From: Nocardia coubleae NBRC 108252
Lineage (GTDB): Bacteria > Actinomycetota > Actinomycetes > Mycobacteriales > Mycobacteriaceae
Reading direction: 5' to 3'
Assembly (NCBI RefSeq): GCF_001612805.1
Contig: NZ_BDBD01000018.1
Span: forward strand, 248,001 to 312,000
Length of the DNA: 64,000 nt
Part shown: piece by piece, positions 50,959 to 59,278 of the stretch
Layout: every line of letters starts with the position of its first letter
Numbering within the stretch: position 1 is the stretch's first letter
Translations under genes and position numbers: made by a program
Notes under the pieces: generated by a model
What the model was told of the DNA's origin: nothing
Seen by the model: only the letters and a program-made list of their open reading frames with translations
Database searches by the model: none

Positions 50959-51372
50959 ATGCCTCCGAAGAGCCGGGCCGCTGGCCCGAAGAAGACTCAG
51001 AAGTCGCGTCGCCGGGATAAGAAGAACATCCCGCACGGCCACGCGCACATCAAGAGCACGTTCAACAACACCATCGTCTCGATCACCGACCCCGAGGGCA
51101 ATGTCATCTCGTGGGCGTCGTCGGGCCACGTCGGTTTCAAGGGTTCGCGTAAGAGCACCCCGTTCGCCGCGCAGCTCGCTGCCGAGAACGCTGCCCGCAA
51201 GGCGCAGGAGAACGGCGTCAAGAAGGTCGACGTGTTCGTGAAGGGCCCGGGTTCGGGCCGCGAGACCGCGATCCGTTCGCTTCAGGCCGCTGGCCTCGAG
51301 GTCGGCTCGATCTCCGATGTCACTCCTCAGCCGCACAACGGCTGCCGGCCGCCCAAGCGCCGTCGCGTCTAG
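50959..51372 (+). CDS. rpsK: Ribosomal protein S11 (uS11)
   Basis: This 137-residue protein has the uS11 core (NIPHGHAHIKSTFNNTIVSI) and the signature VKGPGSGRETAIRSLQAAG and DVTPQPHNGCRPPKRRRV. It forms part of the platform of the small subunit. The N-terminal tail is Lys/Arg-rich. The stop lies 22 bases before rpsD. Confidence 0.97.
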   Translation: MPPKSRAAGPKKTQKSRRRDKKNIPHGHAHIKSTFNNTIVSITDPEGNVISWASSGHVGFKGSRKSTPFAAQLAAENAARKAQENGVKKVDVFVKGPGSGRETAIRSLQAAGLEVGSISDVTPQPHNGCRPPKRRRV

Positions 51373-51394
51373 CGGGAAAGGAAACAGCTAAAAA

Positions 51395-52000
51395 ATGGCT
51401 CGTTATACAGGCCCCATCACCCGCAAGTCGCGTCGTCTGCGCGTCGACCTCGTCGGAGGCGACCAGGCGTTCGAGCGTCGTCCTTACCCGCCCGGCCAGC
51501 ACGGCCGCGCGCGGATCAAGGAATCCGAGTACCTGATGCAGCTGCAGGAGAAGCAGAAGGCTCGCTTCTCCTACGGCGTCATGGAAAAGCAGTTCCGTCG
51601 CTACTACGAAGAGGCCAACCGCCTCAAGGGCAAGACCGGCGACAACCTGCTGCGTCTGCTCGAGTCGCGTCTGGACAACGTCGTGTACCGCGCCGGTCTG
51701 GCTCGTACCCGTCGTCAGGCCCGTCAGCTCGTGAGCCACGGCCACTTCCTGGTCAACGGCGTCAAGGTCGACGTGCCCAGCTACCAGGTCTCCCAGTACG
51801 ACATCATCGATGTCCGGGAGAAGTCGCTGCCCACCCTGCCGTTCCAGGTGGCGCGTGAGACCGTCGGCGACCGTCAGGTTCCGGGCTGGCTGCAGGTCGT
51901 CCCCGGCCGCCTGCGCATCCTGGTGCACCAGCTCCCCGAGCGTGCCCAGATCGATGTGCCGCTGCAGGAACAGCTCATCGTCGAGTACTACTCGAAGTAA
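51395..52000 (+). CDS. rpsD: Ribosomal protein S4 (uS4)
   Basis: This 201-residue protein, MARYTGPITRKSRRLRVDLV onward, contains the S4 RNA-binding fold (LDNVVYRAGLARTRRQARQL, HGHFLVNG). It lacks the N-terminal zinc cysteines, so it is the C-minus form. S4 nucleates assembly of the small subunit and can act as an operon repressor. GGAAAGGAAA precedes the ATG. Confidence 0.97.
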   Translation: MARYTGPITRKSRRLRVDLVGGDQAFERRPYPPGQHGRARIKESEYLMQLQEKQKARFSYGVMEKQFRRYYEEANRLKGKTGDNLLRLLESRLDNVVYRAGLARTRRQARQLVSHGHFLVNGVKVDVPSYQVSQYDIIDVREKSLPTLPFQVARETVGDRQVPGWLQVVPGRLRILVHQLPERAQIDVPLQEQLIVEYYSK

Positions 52001-52091
52001 GCGCTTTTGGTGGGGGCCGTTCCTACGACGGCCCCCGCAATCACTGATTAGGCGTCAAATAGCGGACGCCCTGAACAGGAAGTAGATCCTC

Positions 52092-53150
52092 ATGCTGATT
52101 TCCCAGCGTCCGACACTGACCGAAGAGGTTGTGGCGGAGAACCGCTCGAAGTTCACCATCGAACCCCTCGAGCCGGGCTTCGGTTACACCCTCGGCAACT
52201 CGCTGCGTCGTACCCTGCTGTCCTCCATCCCGGGGGCCGCGGTCACGAGCATCCGCATCGACGGTGTCCTGCACGAGTTCACCACCGTTCCCGGTGTGAA
52301 GGAAGACGTCACCGACATCATCCTGAACCTCAAGGGTCTGGTCGTGTCCTCCGAAGAGGACGAGCCGGTCACCATGTACGTGCGTAAGCAGGGCCCGGGC
52401 ACCGTCACCGCCGGTGACATCGTCCCGCCGGCCGGTGTCGTCGTGCACAACCCGGACATGCACATCGCCACCCTGAACGACAAGGGCAAGCTCGAGATCG
52501 AGCTCGTCGTCGAGCGGGGCCGCGGTTACGTGCCCGCCGTGCAGAACAAGGCGACCGGCGCGGAAATCGGCCGGATCCCCGTGGATTCGATCTACTCCCC
52601 GGTGCTCAAGGTGACCTACAAGGTCGAGGCCACCCGTGTCGAGCAGCGCACCGACTTCGACCGTCTCATCCTCGACGTGGAGACCAAGAACTCCATCACG
52701 GCCCGGGACGCGCTGGCTTCGGCCGGTAAGACCCTGGTCGAGCTCTTCGGCCTGGCCCGTGAGCTCAACGTCGAAGCCGAGGGCATCGAGATCGGCCCCA
52801 GCCCGGCCGAGGCGGACCACATCGCCTCGTTCGGTCTGCCGATCGAGGACCTGGACCTCACCGTCCGGTCGTACAACTGCCTCAAGCGCGAGGGTGTGCA
52901 CACGGTGGGCGAGCTCGTCGCCCGCACCGAGTCGGACCTGCTCGACATCCGCAACTTCGGCCAGAAGTCCATCGACGAGGTGAAGGTCAAGCTGCACGCG
53001 CTCGGCCTCTCGCTGAAGGACTCGCCCGCTTCGTTCGACCCGTCCTCCGTGGTGGGTTACGACGCGAGCACCGGCACCTGGAGCGATTCCGGCACCTTCA
53101 GTGACACCGACGGCGGCGAGCAGGACTACGCCGAGACCGAACAGCTCTAG
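52092..53150 (+). CDS. rpoA: RNA polymerase alpha subunit
   Basis: This 352-residue protein has the N-terminal dimerisation domain (LEPGFGYTLGNSLRRTLLSS; GVKEDVTDIILNLK) and the C-terminal domain (about 250-315: LTVRSYNCLKREGVHTVGEL), which binds the UP element and activators, ending in an acidic tail. It is in its normal place between rpsD and rplQ. A 91-base gap precedes it. Confidence 0.98.
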   Translation: MLISQRPTLTEEVVAENRSKFTIEPLEPGFGYTLGNSLRRTLLSSIPGAAVTSIRIDGVLHEFTTVPGVKEDVTDIILNLKGLVVSSEEDEPVTMYVRKQGPGTVTAGDIVPPAGVVVHNPDMHIATLNDKGKLEIELVVERGRGYVPAVQNKATGAEIGRIPVDSIYSPVLKVTYKVEATRVEQRTDFDRLILDVETKNSITARDALASAGKTLVELFGLARELNVEAEGIEIGPSPAEADHIASFGLPIEDLDLTVRSYNCLKREGVHTVGELVARTESDLLDIRNFGQKSIDEVKVKLHALGLSLKDSPASFDPSSVVGYDASTGTWSDSGTFSDTDGGEQDYAETEQL

Positions 53151-53195
53151 GCCATCGGGGGGCACCCCGGCTGCGCCTTTCACAAGGAGAATCCA

Positions 53196-53702
53196 ATGCC
53201 CAAGCCCAAGAAGGGTGCCCGCTTCGGCGGGTCGGCGTCGCACCAGCAGGCGATCTTCGCCAACCTGGCCACGGCGCTTTTCGAGCACGGTCGGATCACG
53301 ACCACCGAGTCGAAGGCCAAGGCGGTCCGCCCCTACGCCGAGAAGCTCATCACCCGCGCGAAGGGCGGCACCCTCGCCGACCGTCGCGAGGTCATGAAGG
53401 TCATCCGCAACAAGGACATCGTGCACGCGCTGTTCGCGGAGATCGGCCCCTCGTTCGAGGGTCGCGAGGGTGGCTACACCCGCATCACCAAGGCGCTGCC
53501 GCGCAAGGGTGACAACGCGCCGATGGCCATCATCGAGCTGGTCCGCGAGAAGACCGTCACCAACGAGGCCGACCGCGCCCGTCGCGTCGCCGCTTCGCAG
53601 AAGACCGAGGCGCCCGCCGCCGAGGCCACCGAAGCCAAGGCCGACGAGGTCGTCGAGGCTCCGGCCGCCGACGAGGCCGCTGAGGACAAGAAGGACGCCT
53701 GA
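53196..53702 (+). CDS. rplQ: Ribosomal protein L17 (bL17)
   Basis: This 168-residue protein has the bL17 core (GARFGGSASHQQAIFANLAT, RITTTESKAKAVRPYAEKLI) to about residue 125. A tail of about 45 residues, rich in Ala, Glu, Asp and Lys, follows, as is common in actinobacteria and longer than in enterics. CACAAGGAGAA precedes the ATG. A strong terminator follows the stop, closing the ribosomal operon. Confidence 0.97.
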   Translation: MPKPKKGARFGGSASHQQAIFANLATALFEHGRITTTESKAKAVRPYAEKLITRAKGGTLADRREVMKVIRNKDIVHALFAEIGPSFEGREGGYTRITKALPRKGDNAPMAIIELVREKTVTNEADRARRVAASQKTEAPAAEATEAKADEVVEAPAADEAAEDKKDA

Positions 53703-53718
53703 TTCTCAGGAGTTCGAC

Positions 53719-53758
53719 CGAGCCCGTCACCCTTCGTGGGTGGCGGGCTCGTTCTTTT
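53719..53758 (+). terminator. Terminator after rplQ
   Basis: CGAGCCCGTCACCC (53719-53732), loop TTCGT, GGGTGGCGGGCTCG (53738-53751), then TTCTTTT. One internal T/G mismatch position. It is a classical intrinsic terminator and separates the ribosomal operon from truA, at least in part. Confidence 0.85.
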
Positions 53759-53787
53759 GGTCAGAGTTGGTGAGGCAGGGAGGTCCG

Positions 53788-54627
53788 ATGGACGAGATCG
53801 AGCGGGAACGGTCGCGCGTGCGGCTCGGAATCAGTTACGACGGCACCGATTTCATCGGGTGGGCGCGTCAGCCCGGGTTGCGCACCGTGCAGGGCGTGCT
53901 GGAGGAATCGCTGTCGAAGGTGTTCCGTGAGCCGATCGTGCTCACCGTCGCCGGGCGAACCGACGCGGGCGTGCACGCCGAGGGCCAGGTGGCGCATTTC
54001 GACACCACCGCCGAATTCGATGCCGACAAGCTGATGTACCGGATGGCCCGCTTCCTGCCCAAGGACGTCCGCATCACCGATATCCGCACGGCCCCACCGG
54101 AATTCGACGCCCGGTTCTCGGCGATGCGGCGCCACTACGCCTACCGCCTCACCACAGCCCCTTACGGTGCCGAACCGCTGCGCGCGCGCAGCGTGGTCGC
54201 CTGCAAGCCGGGTGTGGATCTGGACGCCATGCGCGCCGCCTCCGGAAAGTTGTTGGGGCTGCACAACTTCGCCGCCTTCTGCCGTCGCCGCGAGGGCGCG
54301 ACCACCGTGCGCGAACTGCAGCGTTTCGACTGGGAGCGTGAGGGCGACCTACTCACCGCGTACGTGAGCGCTGACGCGTTCTGCTGGTCGATGGTCCGCA
54401 GCCTGGTCGGCGCGGTGCTCGCTGTCGGTGAGGGACGCCGGACACCGGAATGGGTCGCGTCGCTGCTGGCGGAAACGGAACGATCCAGCTCCGTGACCGT
54501 CGCCCCCGCACACGGTCTGAGCCTGATCGCGGTCGACTACCCCGCCGACGCCGACCTGGCCGCCCGCAACGCCCAGACCCGCGAGACCCGGACCGTCCCC
54601 GCCGTCGAGGGCTGCTGCGGCGACTGA
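53788..54627 (+). CDS. truA: tRNA pseudouridine(38-40) synthase
   Basis: This 279-residue protein contains the TruA motif GRTDAGVHA with the catalytic Asp at D59, the RLGISYDGTDFIGWARQPG start and FCWSMVRSLVGAVL near the C-terminus. It makes pseudouridine at positions 38-40 of the tRNA anticodon stem. The ATG at 53788 has CAGGGAGG upstream. It follows the rplQ terminator, so it may be read by run-through or by its own promoter. In mycobacteria ESX-4 genes lie just beyond this point. Confidence 0.95.
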   Translation: MDEIERERSRVRLGISYDGTDFIGWARQPGLRTVQGVLEESLSKVFREPIVLTVAGRTDAGVHAEGQVAHFDTTAEFDADKLMYRMARFLPKDVRITDIRTAPPEFDARFSAMRRHYAYRLTTAPYGAEPLRARSVVACKPGVDLDAMRAASGKLLGLHNFAAFCRRREGATTVRELQRFDWEREGDLLTAYVSADAFCWSMVRSLVGAVLAVGEGRRTPEWVASLLAETERSSSVTVAPAHGLSLIAVDYPADADLAARNAQTRETRTVPAVEGCCGD

Positions 54628-54831
54628 CTGCCGGGCGGCCGATGTCTCCGTCACCGGCCTGACCGGCGGAGGCCGCCGATCGGGCGTGACAAGCATCCTT
54701 GACCGGGGTGGCGCGAGCAACTCGGGAACTGGCGGGCGCGTGGGCATACGCGCTGGTAGGCTCTGGCCGGTTACGAGTCGAGCGGTCCGTCTGGACTACC
54801 ATTGCGCCGCAGTCGATTTCAGGGAGTTATT

Positions 54832-56082
54832 GTGAATCCGCAGGACACGAATCAGGGTGCCATCCGCAACTCGCCGTTGTCCGCGGCGGTGCCCGAGCAC
54901 CGGATTCCGCTCTACGACGAGGCATTCGCGGCCGATCCGCACGGTGCCTACCGCCGGATGCGTGACGAGTACGAATCGCTGGTACCGGTCGAGCTGTGGC
55001 CGGGTGTGCCCGCGACGCTGGTCATCAAATTCAGCACCGCCGTGCGGATTCTCAACGATCCCGCGAACTTCTCCGCTGATCCGAGGGCGTGGCAGGCGAC
55101 CGTGCCACGCGACATCCCGATCATGCCGATGATCGAGTACCGGCCGAACGCGCTGCGTACCACCGGCAAAGGCCACACCCGCTACCGCGACGCCGTGAAC
55201 GACGCGCTCGCCGGGATGGACCTCAATGTCATGCGCACCAGCGTTGAGCGATCGGCCATCCCGATCATCAACTCGTTCTGCACGGACGGGCACGCGGATG
55301 TGCTGCACCAGTACATCTTCCCGATGGTCTTCTCGGTGCTGTGCGAATTCCTCGGCTGCCCGCCCGAGATCGGCGCGGAAGTCGCCAGGGCCAATGCCGC
55401 GATGTTCGACGGCGTGGACACCGACAAGGTGAACACGATCATGACCAACGCCCTGCTCGACCTCACCGCGCTGAAGCGCTCGCAGCCGGGCGACGACATC
55501 ACCACCCGCCTCGTCCAGCATCCGGCGCGGCTGACCGACGACGAGATGGTGCATCAGCTGGTGCTGATGTTCGCGGCAGGCGTCGAGCCGCCGATGAACC
55601 TCATCGCCAACACCCTGCTGCTGATGCTGACCGATCCCCGCTTCACCGGCGAAGGCAACTCGATGCCGTTGTCGACCAAGATGGCGATCGATGAGCGCCT
55701 CGCCACCGACCCGCCGATGGCGAACTACTGCATCACCTACCCGCGCCAGTCCGTGCCGATCGACGGCGTGCTGCTGCCCGCGCAGCAGCCGGTCATCATC
55801 AGCATGGCCGCCTGCAATACCGATCCGACGATCAACACCGGCGATTTCCTCGGCAACGGCTGGAATCTGGCGTTCAGTGCGGGCGAACACGCCTGCCCCG
55901 CGCATGCGCGCCCGTATGGCGTGCTGCTGGCGCAGGACGTCATCGACCAGCTCTTCGATGTCCTGCCGGAGCTGAAGCTCGGAGTGGCCCAGGACGACCT
56001 CGTGTGGCGTCCCGGGCCATTCCACCGCGCGTTGTCAGCGTTGCCGGTCGTGTTCCCACGAACGGCGCCGCTGCCGCTGTAA
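54832..56082 (+). CDS. Atypical cytochrome P450
   Basis: This 416-residue protein has the haem-binding loop AFSAGEHACPAHA with the thiolate C355, so it is a P450. Two normally fixed features are changed. The ExxR of the K helix reads E288-R-L-A291 before TDPP, losing the Arg. The I-helix AGxxT reads FAAGVEPPMN, losing the Thr. Such ExxR-less P450s are known (CYP156/157 group) and often lack known activity. The GTG start at 54832 has GGGAG upstream. It faces the acyl-CoA oxidase-like gene, with only seven bases between stops. The substrate is unknown. Confidence 0.85.
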   Translation: MNPQDTNQGAIRNSPLSAAVPEHRIPLYDEAFAADPHGAYRRMRDEYESLVPVELWPGVPATLVIKFSTAVRILNDPANFSADPRAWQATVPRDIPIMPMIEYRPNALRTTGKGHTRYRDAVNDALAGMDLNVMRTSVERSAIPIINSFCTDGHADVLHQYIFPMVFSVLCEFLGCPPEIGAEVARANAAMFDGVDTDKVNTIMTNALLDLTALKRSQPGDDITTRLVQHPARLTDDEMVHQLVLMFAAGVEPPMNLIANTLLLMLTDPRFTGEGNSMPLSTKMAIDERLATDPPMANYCITYPRQSVPIDGVLLPAQQPVIISMAACNTDPTINTGDFLGNGWNLAFSAGEHACPAHARPYGVLLAQDVIDQLFDVLPELKLGVAQDDLVWRPGPFHRALSALPVVFPRTAPLPL

Positions 56083-56089
56083 CGCCGTA

Positions 56090-57850
56090 TCAGCTGTTGA
56101 TGCGGCTCTCCCACGCGCCGGGTAGATCGTCGAACAGCACCGGCGCGCCGAGGATCTCGTCGTCGAAGCCGAAGGAATCGAGCAGGGCCGGAACGTTGTC
56201 GGCGAGCGTGTCGATGGCGTCCCGGAGTTGCTGCTTGATGCCTTCGACAGCGGCGACGTCCAGGTAACCGCGGGTGAGGTACCACGCGGCATTCTGATCC
56301 AGGTAGTGCAGCGCGAAAACGTCACGCACGGCGGCGATTTCGGGCAGGTGCTCGTACCGGTGGAGCAGCTGCAACGCTTCCTCCGCGCTGTAGGCCTCGG
56401 CGAGTTCGAGCGCTTCCGGAATGACGGCGAGCCGATCCGCGAGTTCTCCCGATTCCAGGTGCCGCTGGGCTTCCTGCACGATCGTGAGGGTGCGCGCGGT
56501 GAACAGACCGAGGCGGTCGGTGGTGACGGCGGGATCGTGCAGACCGGTCTGCGGCGGTACCTTGCCCGCGAGGTGCCTGGCCAGAACGCGACCGGCCACA
56601 GAGCCGAGCACATGGCAGTCGCCTTCGCCGGTGATGGCCGCGTGGCAGACGCCGATGTAGTCGGCGACCCGGTTCGCACTGAACATGCCCTGCGCGCCCA
56701 TCTTGATGCGGCAGTGAGTGACCGTGTCCAGGGCGTGCAGCTGGATGAAGTGCTTGGCCAGCATCACCGAGACGACGGTGTCGCGATCGGTGAGGTCGCT
56801 GTTGGCGAGGGAGGTCTTGACCGCGTTGCCGAAGATGGTGCGCGCGACCGTGCCTGCCAGATCGGTGAGCAGGGTGTTGCGCACGTGCGGGATGTCGGCC
56901 ATGACCGTCGTGGCGGTCGGCGTCAACGGCACCCCGCGCTTGGCGGCGTAGCGAAGCGCGATGTAGAGCGAGGCCCGCGCGGTGGCGTTCAGGCACGACG
57001 CGAGGGCCAGGCGGCCGACCGTCAGCTGGCTGATCGCGGAAGCGAACGAGCGGCGCTGGCTGTCCTCGTCGTTCCAGGTCAGGGCACCGTTGTCGTCGAT
57101 GGTCGCCAGGTTTCCACCCAGCCAGGCGCTGCGGTCGACGCGGAGATTGTCGAAGCTGATGACCGAGTTGTCCATGATGACCAGCGGCTGCCGGTCGAGC
57201 TGGGTGATCGTGACACCGGGTGCGGCCGTGCCGTCGGCCACCCGCAGACGCGCGGTGAACAGGTGCACGCCCTGATCGACACCCGCTGAGTCGATGAAGC
57301 GGGCACCCACGACGCACACGCGCGAGACCGGGATACCGACGCTCGGCATGAACTTGCGGGCCCTCGGGTTCGGGGTGTTGATGACGAACCCGCCGTCTTC
57401 CCAGGTCGCCGTGGTCTGCATGAAGCCGATGTTGGAGCCGCAACCGTACTCGGTGAGCAGCATGACGCCGATCGCGGTGGCGTCGTCGAGGTCGTGCAGG
57501 TACGGCGCCGCCGAGTCGGAGTCGGTGAGCGTGGACAGCGAGCCCGACGCCAGGTTGAAGTGGCCCGAGATCAACGGGATGAGGTCGGTCGCCAGCACCG
57601 CGGACCAGTCGAACAACGCGAACAGCTGGGGGAGGTTGGTCGCGACATCGCTGGCCTTGCCGAGTTCCTTGACCAGGTCACGCAGCTGGGCGTAGGCGTT
57701 CTCGCGCCGCTGCGCTTGGCCCTGGTGCACGGTGATGGCGTAGTCGGGGTCGATCAGCAGTTGCTGCAACCGTTCCTGAAAATCTCGCTCACCATGGCGG
57801 AGAAGTTCCGAAAGAGGGGTGTCTGCCGTGTTGCTTTGCGCCGTCATCAT
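56090..57850 (-). CDS. Acyl-CoA oxidase/dehydrogenase-like flavoprotein
   Basis: This 586-residue protein has the acyl-CoA oxidase organisation: the FAD-binding LTEYGCGSN at 132-140, FVINTPNPRARKFMPSVG, a C-terminal helical half with QLTVGRLALAS, and ITGEGDCHVLGSVAGRVLARHL, where an EGD-type motif is kept. The usual GGxGY stretch is replaced by MGAQGM. Such enzymes introduce the alpha,beta double bond in acyl-CoAs. The start at 57850 (two adjacent ATGs) has GCAGGATCG upstream. It is convergent with the atypical P450. A 6-7-6 palindrome lies upstream and may be its operator. Confidence 0.75.
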   Translation of the reverse strand: MMTAQSNTADTPLSELLRHGERDFQERLQQLLIDPDYAITVHQGQAQRRENAYAQLRDLVKELGKASDVATNLPQLFALFDWSAVLATDLIPLISGHFNLASGSLSTLTDSDSAAPYLHDLDDATAIGVMLLTEYGCGSNIGFMQTTATWEDGGFVINTPNPRARKFMPSVGIPVSRVCVVGARFIDSAGVDQGVHLFTARLRVADGTAAPGVTITQLDRQPLVIMDNSVISFDNLRVDRSAWLGGNLATIDDNGALTWNDEDSQRRSFASAISQLTVGRLALASCLNATARASLYIALRYAAKRGVPLTPTATTVMADIPHVRNTLLTDLAGTVARTIFGNAVKTSLANSDLTDRDTVVSVMLAKHFIQLHALDTVTHCRIKMGAQGMFSANRVADYIGVCHAAITGEGDCHVLGSVAGRVLARHLAGKVPPQTGLHDPAVTTDRLGLFTARTLTIVQEAQRHLESGELADRLAVIPEALELAEAYSAEEALQLLHRYEHLPEIAAVRDVFALHYLDQNAAWYLTRGYLDVAAVEGIKQQLRDAIDTLADNVPALLDSFGFDDEILGAPVLFDDLPGAWESRINS

Positions 57851-57943
57851 CGATCCTGCTCTCACGTGGGCGCCACGACGAACAGGTTCACGGCGCCCCT
57901 GAATACCGAAAATGCATTGTTGCACAGCGGATTACGCCAATTC

Positions 57944-57962
57944 TGTGAATCGTCACTTCACA
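57944..57962. promoter_or_regulatory. Palindrome TGTGAA-N7-TTCACA
   Basis: TGTGAA (57944-57949) and TTCACA (57957-57962) are exact reverse complements separated by seven bases, between csoR and the acyl-CoA oxidase-like gene, about 95 bases upstream of the latter. The spacing is too wide for a CRP site; TetR or GntR type operators are possible. Confidence 0.4.
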
Positions 57963-57989
57963 ACAGTCGGTGCAGGCAGACGCGGTCTT

Positions 57990-58325
57990 TCAGGATCGGA
58001 CGAGTCGCGCGATGGCGTCGGTGGCTTCCTTGATCTTCGCCTCGGCCTCGGGTCCGCCCGCGACGGCGGCGTCGACGACGCAGTGGCTGATGTGGTCTTC
58101 GAGCAGCCCCATCGCGACCGCCTGCAGGGCCTTGGTCATCGCCGAGACCTGGGTGAGGATGTCGATGCAGTACTTCTCCTCCTCGACCATGCGCTGCAGG
58201 CCGCGGGCCTGGCCCTCGATGCGGCGCAGGCGCTTGAGGTAGTCGTCCTTGGCGGTGATGTAGCCGTGGCCGTGGTGGCCGGCGTGCTCGTCGGCGGGCG
58301 CGGTATCGGGGGTGGGTGTGGTCAC
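57990..58325 (-). CDS. csoR: Copper-sensing repressor CsoR
   Basis: This 111-residue protein is all-helical with KRLRRIEGQARGLQRMVEEE, the DUF156 signature. It has C53, H78 and C82, spaced 25 and 4 residues apart, exactly as the copper ligands C36, H61 and C65 of M. tuberculosis CsoR. The N-terminus is His-rich (HAGHHGHG). CsoR blocks copper-efflux genes until Cu(I) binds. A CsoR-type operator sits in front of the gene, so it represses itself. No copper exporter is in the window. Confidence 0.88.
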   Translation of the reverse strand: MTTPTPDTAPADEHAGHHGHGYITAKDDYLKRLRRIEGQARGLQRMVEEEKYCIDILTQVSAMTKALQAVAMGLLEDHISHCVVDAAVAGGPEAEAKIKEATDAIARLVRS

Positions 58326-58365
58326 CGTGATCTCCTCGTGCGTCGGGCCCGCAGGCTGCGAGCTG

Positions 58366-58382
58366 ATACCCCCCTAGGGTAC
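58366..58382. promoter_or_regulatory. CsoR operator
   Basis: ATACCCCCCTAGGGTAC, a G-C-rich pseudo-palindrome of the kind bound by CsoR (outer TA, inner C-run and G-run). It lies 41 bases upstream of the csoR start and 73 bases before the divergent MTA phosphorylase gene, so it could regulate both. Confidence 0.65.
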
Positions 58383-58454
58383 AGTTTCGCGGGGGAATTG
58401 TCAGATGTGGTCCCGGTGCTCCTCGAGACCGGGCCGGACGGGAGAATCAGCGGT

Positions 58455-59267
58455 ATGAGTTCGCATCCCCGGCCCGCCCTCGCCGTCATCGGCGGCAGCG
58501 GTTTCTATGACTTCTTCGACAACGACGCGGTGCACGTCGACGTCGACACACCGTACGGCACGCCGAGCGCCCCGGTCGCGATCGGCGAGGTGGAAGGCCG
58601 CCACGTCGCCTTCCTCCCGCGCCACGGCAAGCAGCACGAATACGCCCCCCACACGCTGCCCTACCGGGCCAATATGTGGGCGCTGCGCTCGCTCGGTGTG
58701 CGCCGGGTGTTCGCGCCGTGCGCGGTCGGCAGCCTGCGCGCCGACTGGGGACCGGGAACCGTCGCGGTACCGGATCAGCTCGTCGACCGCACCTCGGGCC
58801 GGCCGCAGACCTACTTCGACGGCGGCGGTATCCACGTCTCCTTCGCCGACCCCTACTGCGACGACCTGCGCGGCGCCGCGGTGAAGGCGGCCGGCTCCGG
58901 CGAGTTGCGGGTCGAACCCTCGGGCACGATGGTCGTGGTGCAGGGCCCGCGTTTCTCGACGAGAGCCGAGAGCCGCTGGTTCGCCGGGCAGGGCTGGGAC
59001 CTGGTCAATATGACCGGCCACCCCGAAGCCGTCCTGGCTCGTGAACTCGAAATGTGCTACGCCGCAGTCGCTCTGGTCACCGATCTGGACGCGGGCCTGG
59101 AGGAGGGCCAGGGCGTGCACGCGGTCGACGTGTTCGCGGAGTTCAAGAAGAACCTCGGCCCGTTCAAGGAGCTCATGCGCAGCGCCGTGGCGGCCGTCGA
59201 CGGCACCGACACCTGCGAGCGCTGCCAGGTGCACGCCGGGGTGTCACTGCCCTTCGAACTGCCCTGA
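58455..59267 (+). CDS. mtnP: S-methyl-5'-thioadenosine phosphorylase
   Basis: This 270-residue protein has the PNP/MTAP class II motifs: IGGSGFYDF at the start, PRHGKQHEYAPHTLPYRANM (the phosphate- and ribose-binding part), VVQGPRFSTRAE and NMTGHPEAVLARELEMCYA. It cleaves methylthioadenosine to adenine and methylthioribose-1-phosphate in methionine salvage. The ATG at 58455 has GGGAGAA upstream; a longer reading starts in csoR and is rejected. It is convergent with the Rv3651-like gene. Purine nucleoside phosphorylase activity on other nucleosides is an alternative. Confidence 0.88.
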   Translation: MSSHPRPALAVIGGSGFYDFFDNDAVHVDVDTPYGTPSAPVAIGEVEGRHVAFLPRHGKQHEYAPHTLPYRANMWALRSLGVRRVFAPCAVGSLRADWGPGTVAVPDQLVDRTSGRPQTYFDGGGIHVSFADPYCDDLRGAAVKAAGSGELRVEPSGTMVVVQGPRFSTRAESRWFAGQGWDLVNMTGHPEAVLARELEMCYAAVALVTDLDAGLEEGQGVHAVDVFAEFKKNLGPFKELMRSAVAAVDGTDTCERCQVHAGVSLPFELP

Positions 59268-59278
59268 GACGATCCGGC

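Noticed and set aside
57944..57962. A CRP/Fnr-type site
   Set aside because: The gap between TGTGA and TCACA is nine bases instead of six.
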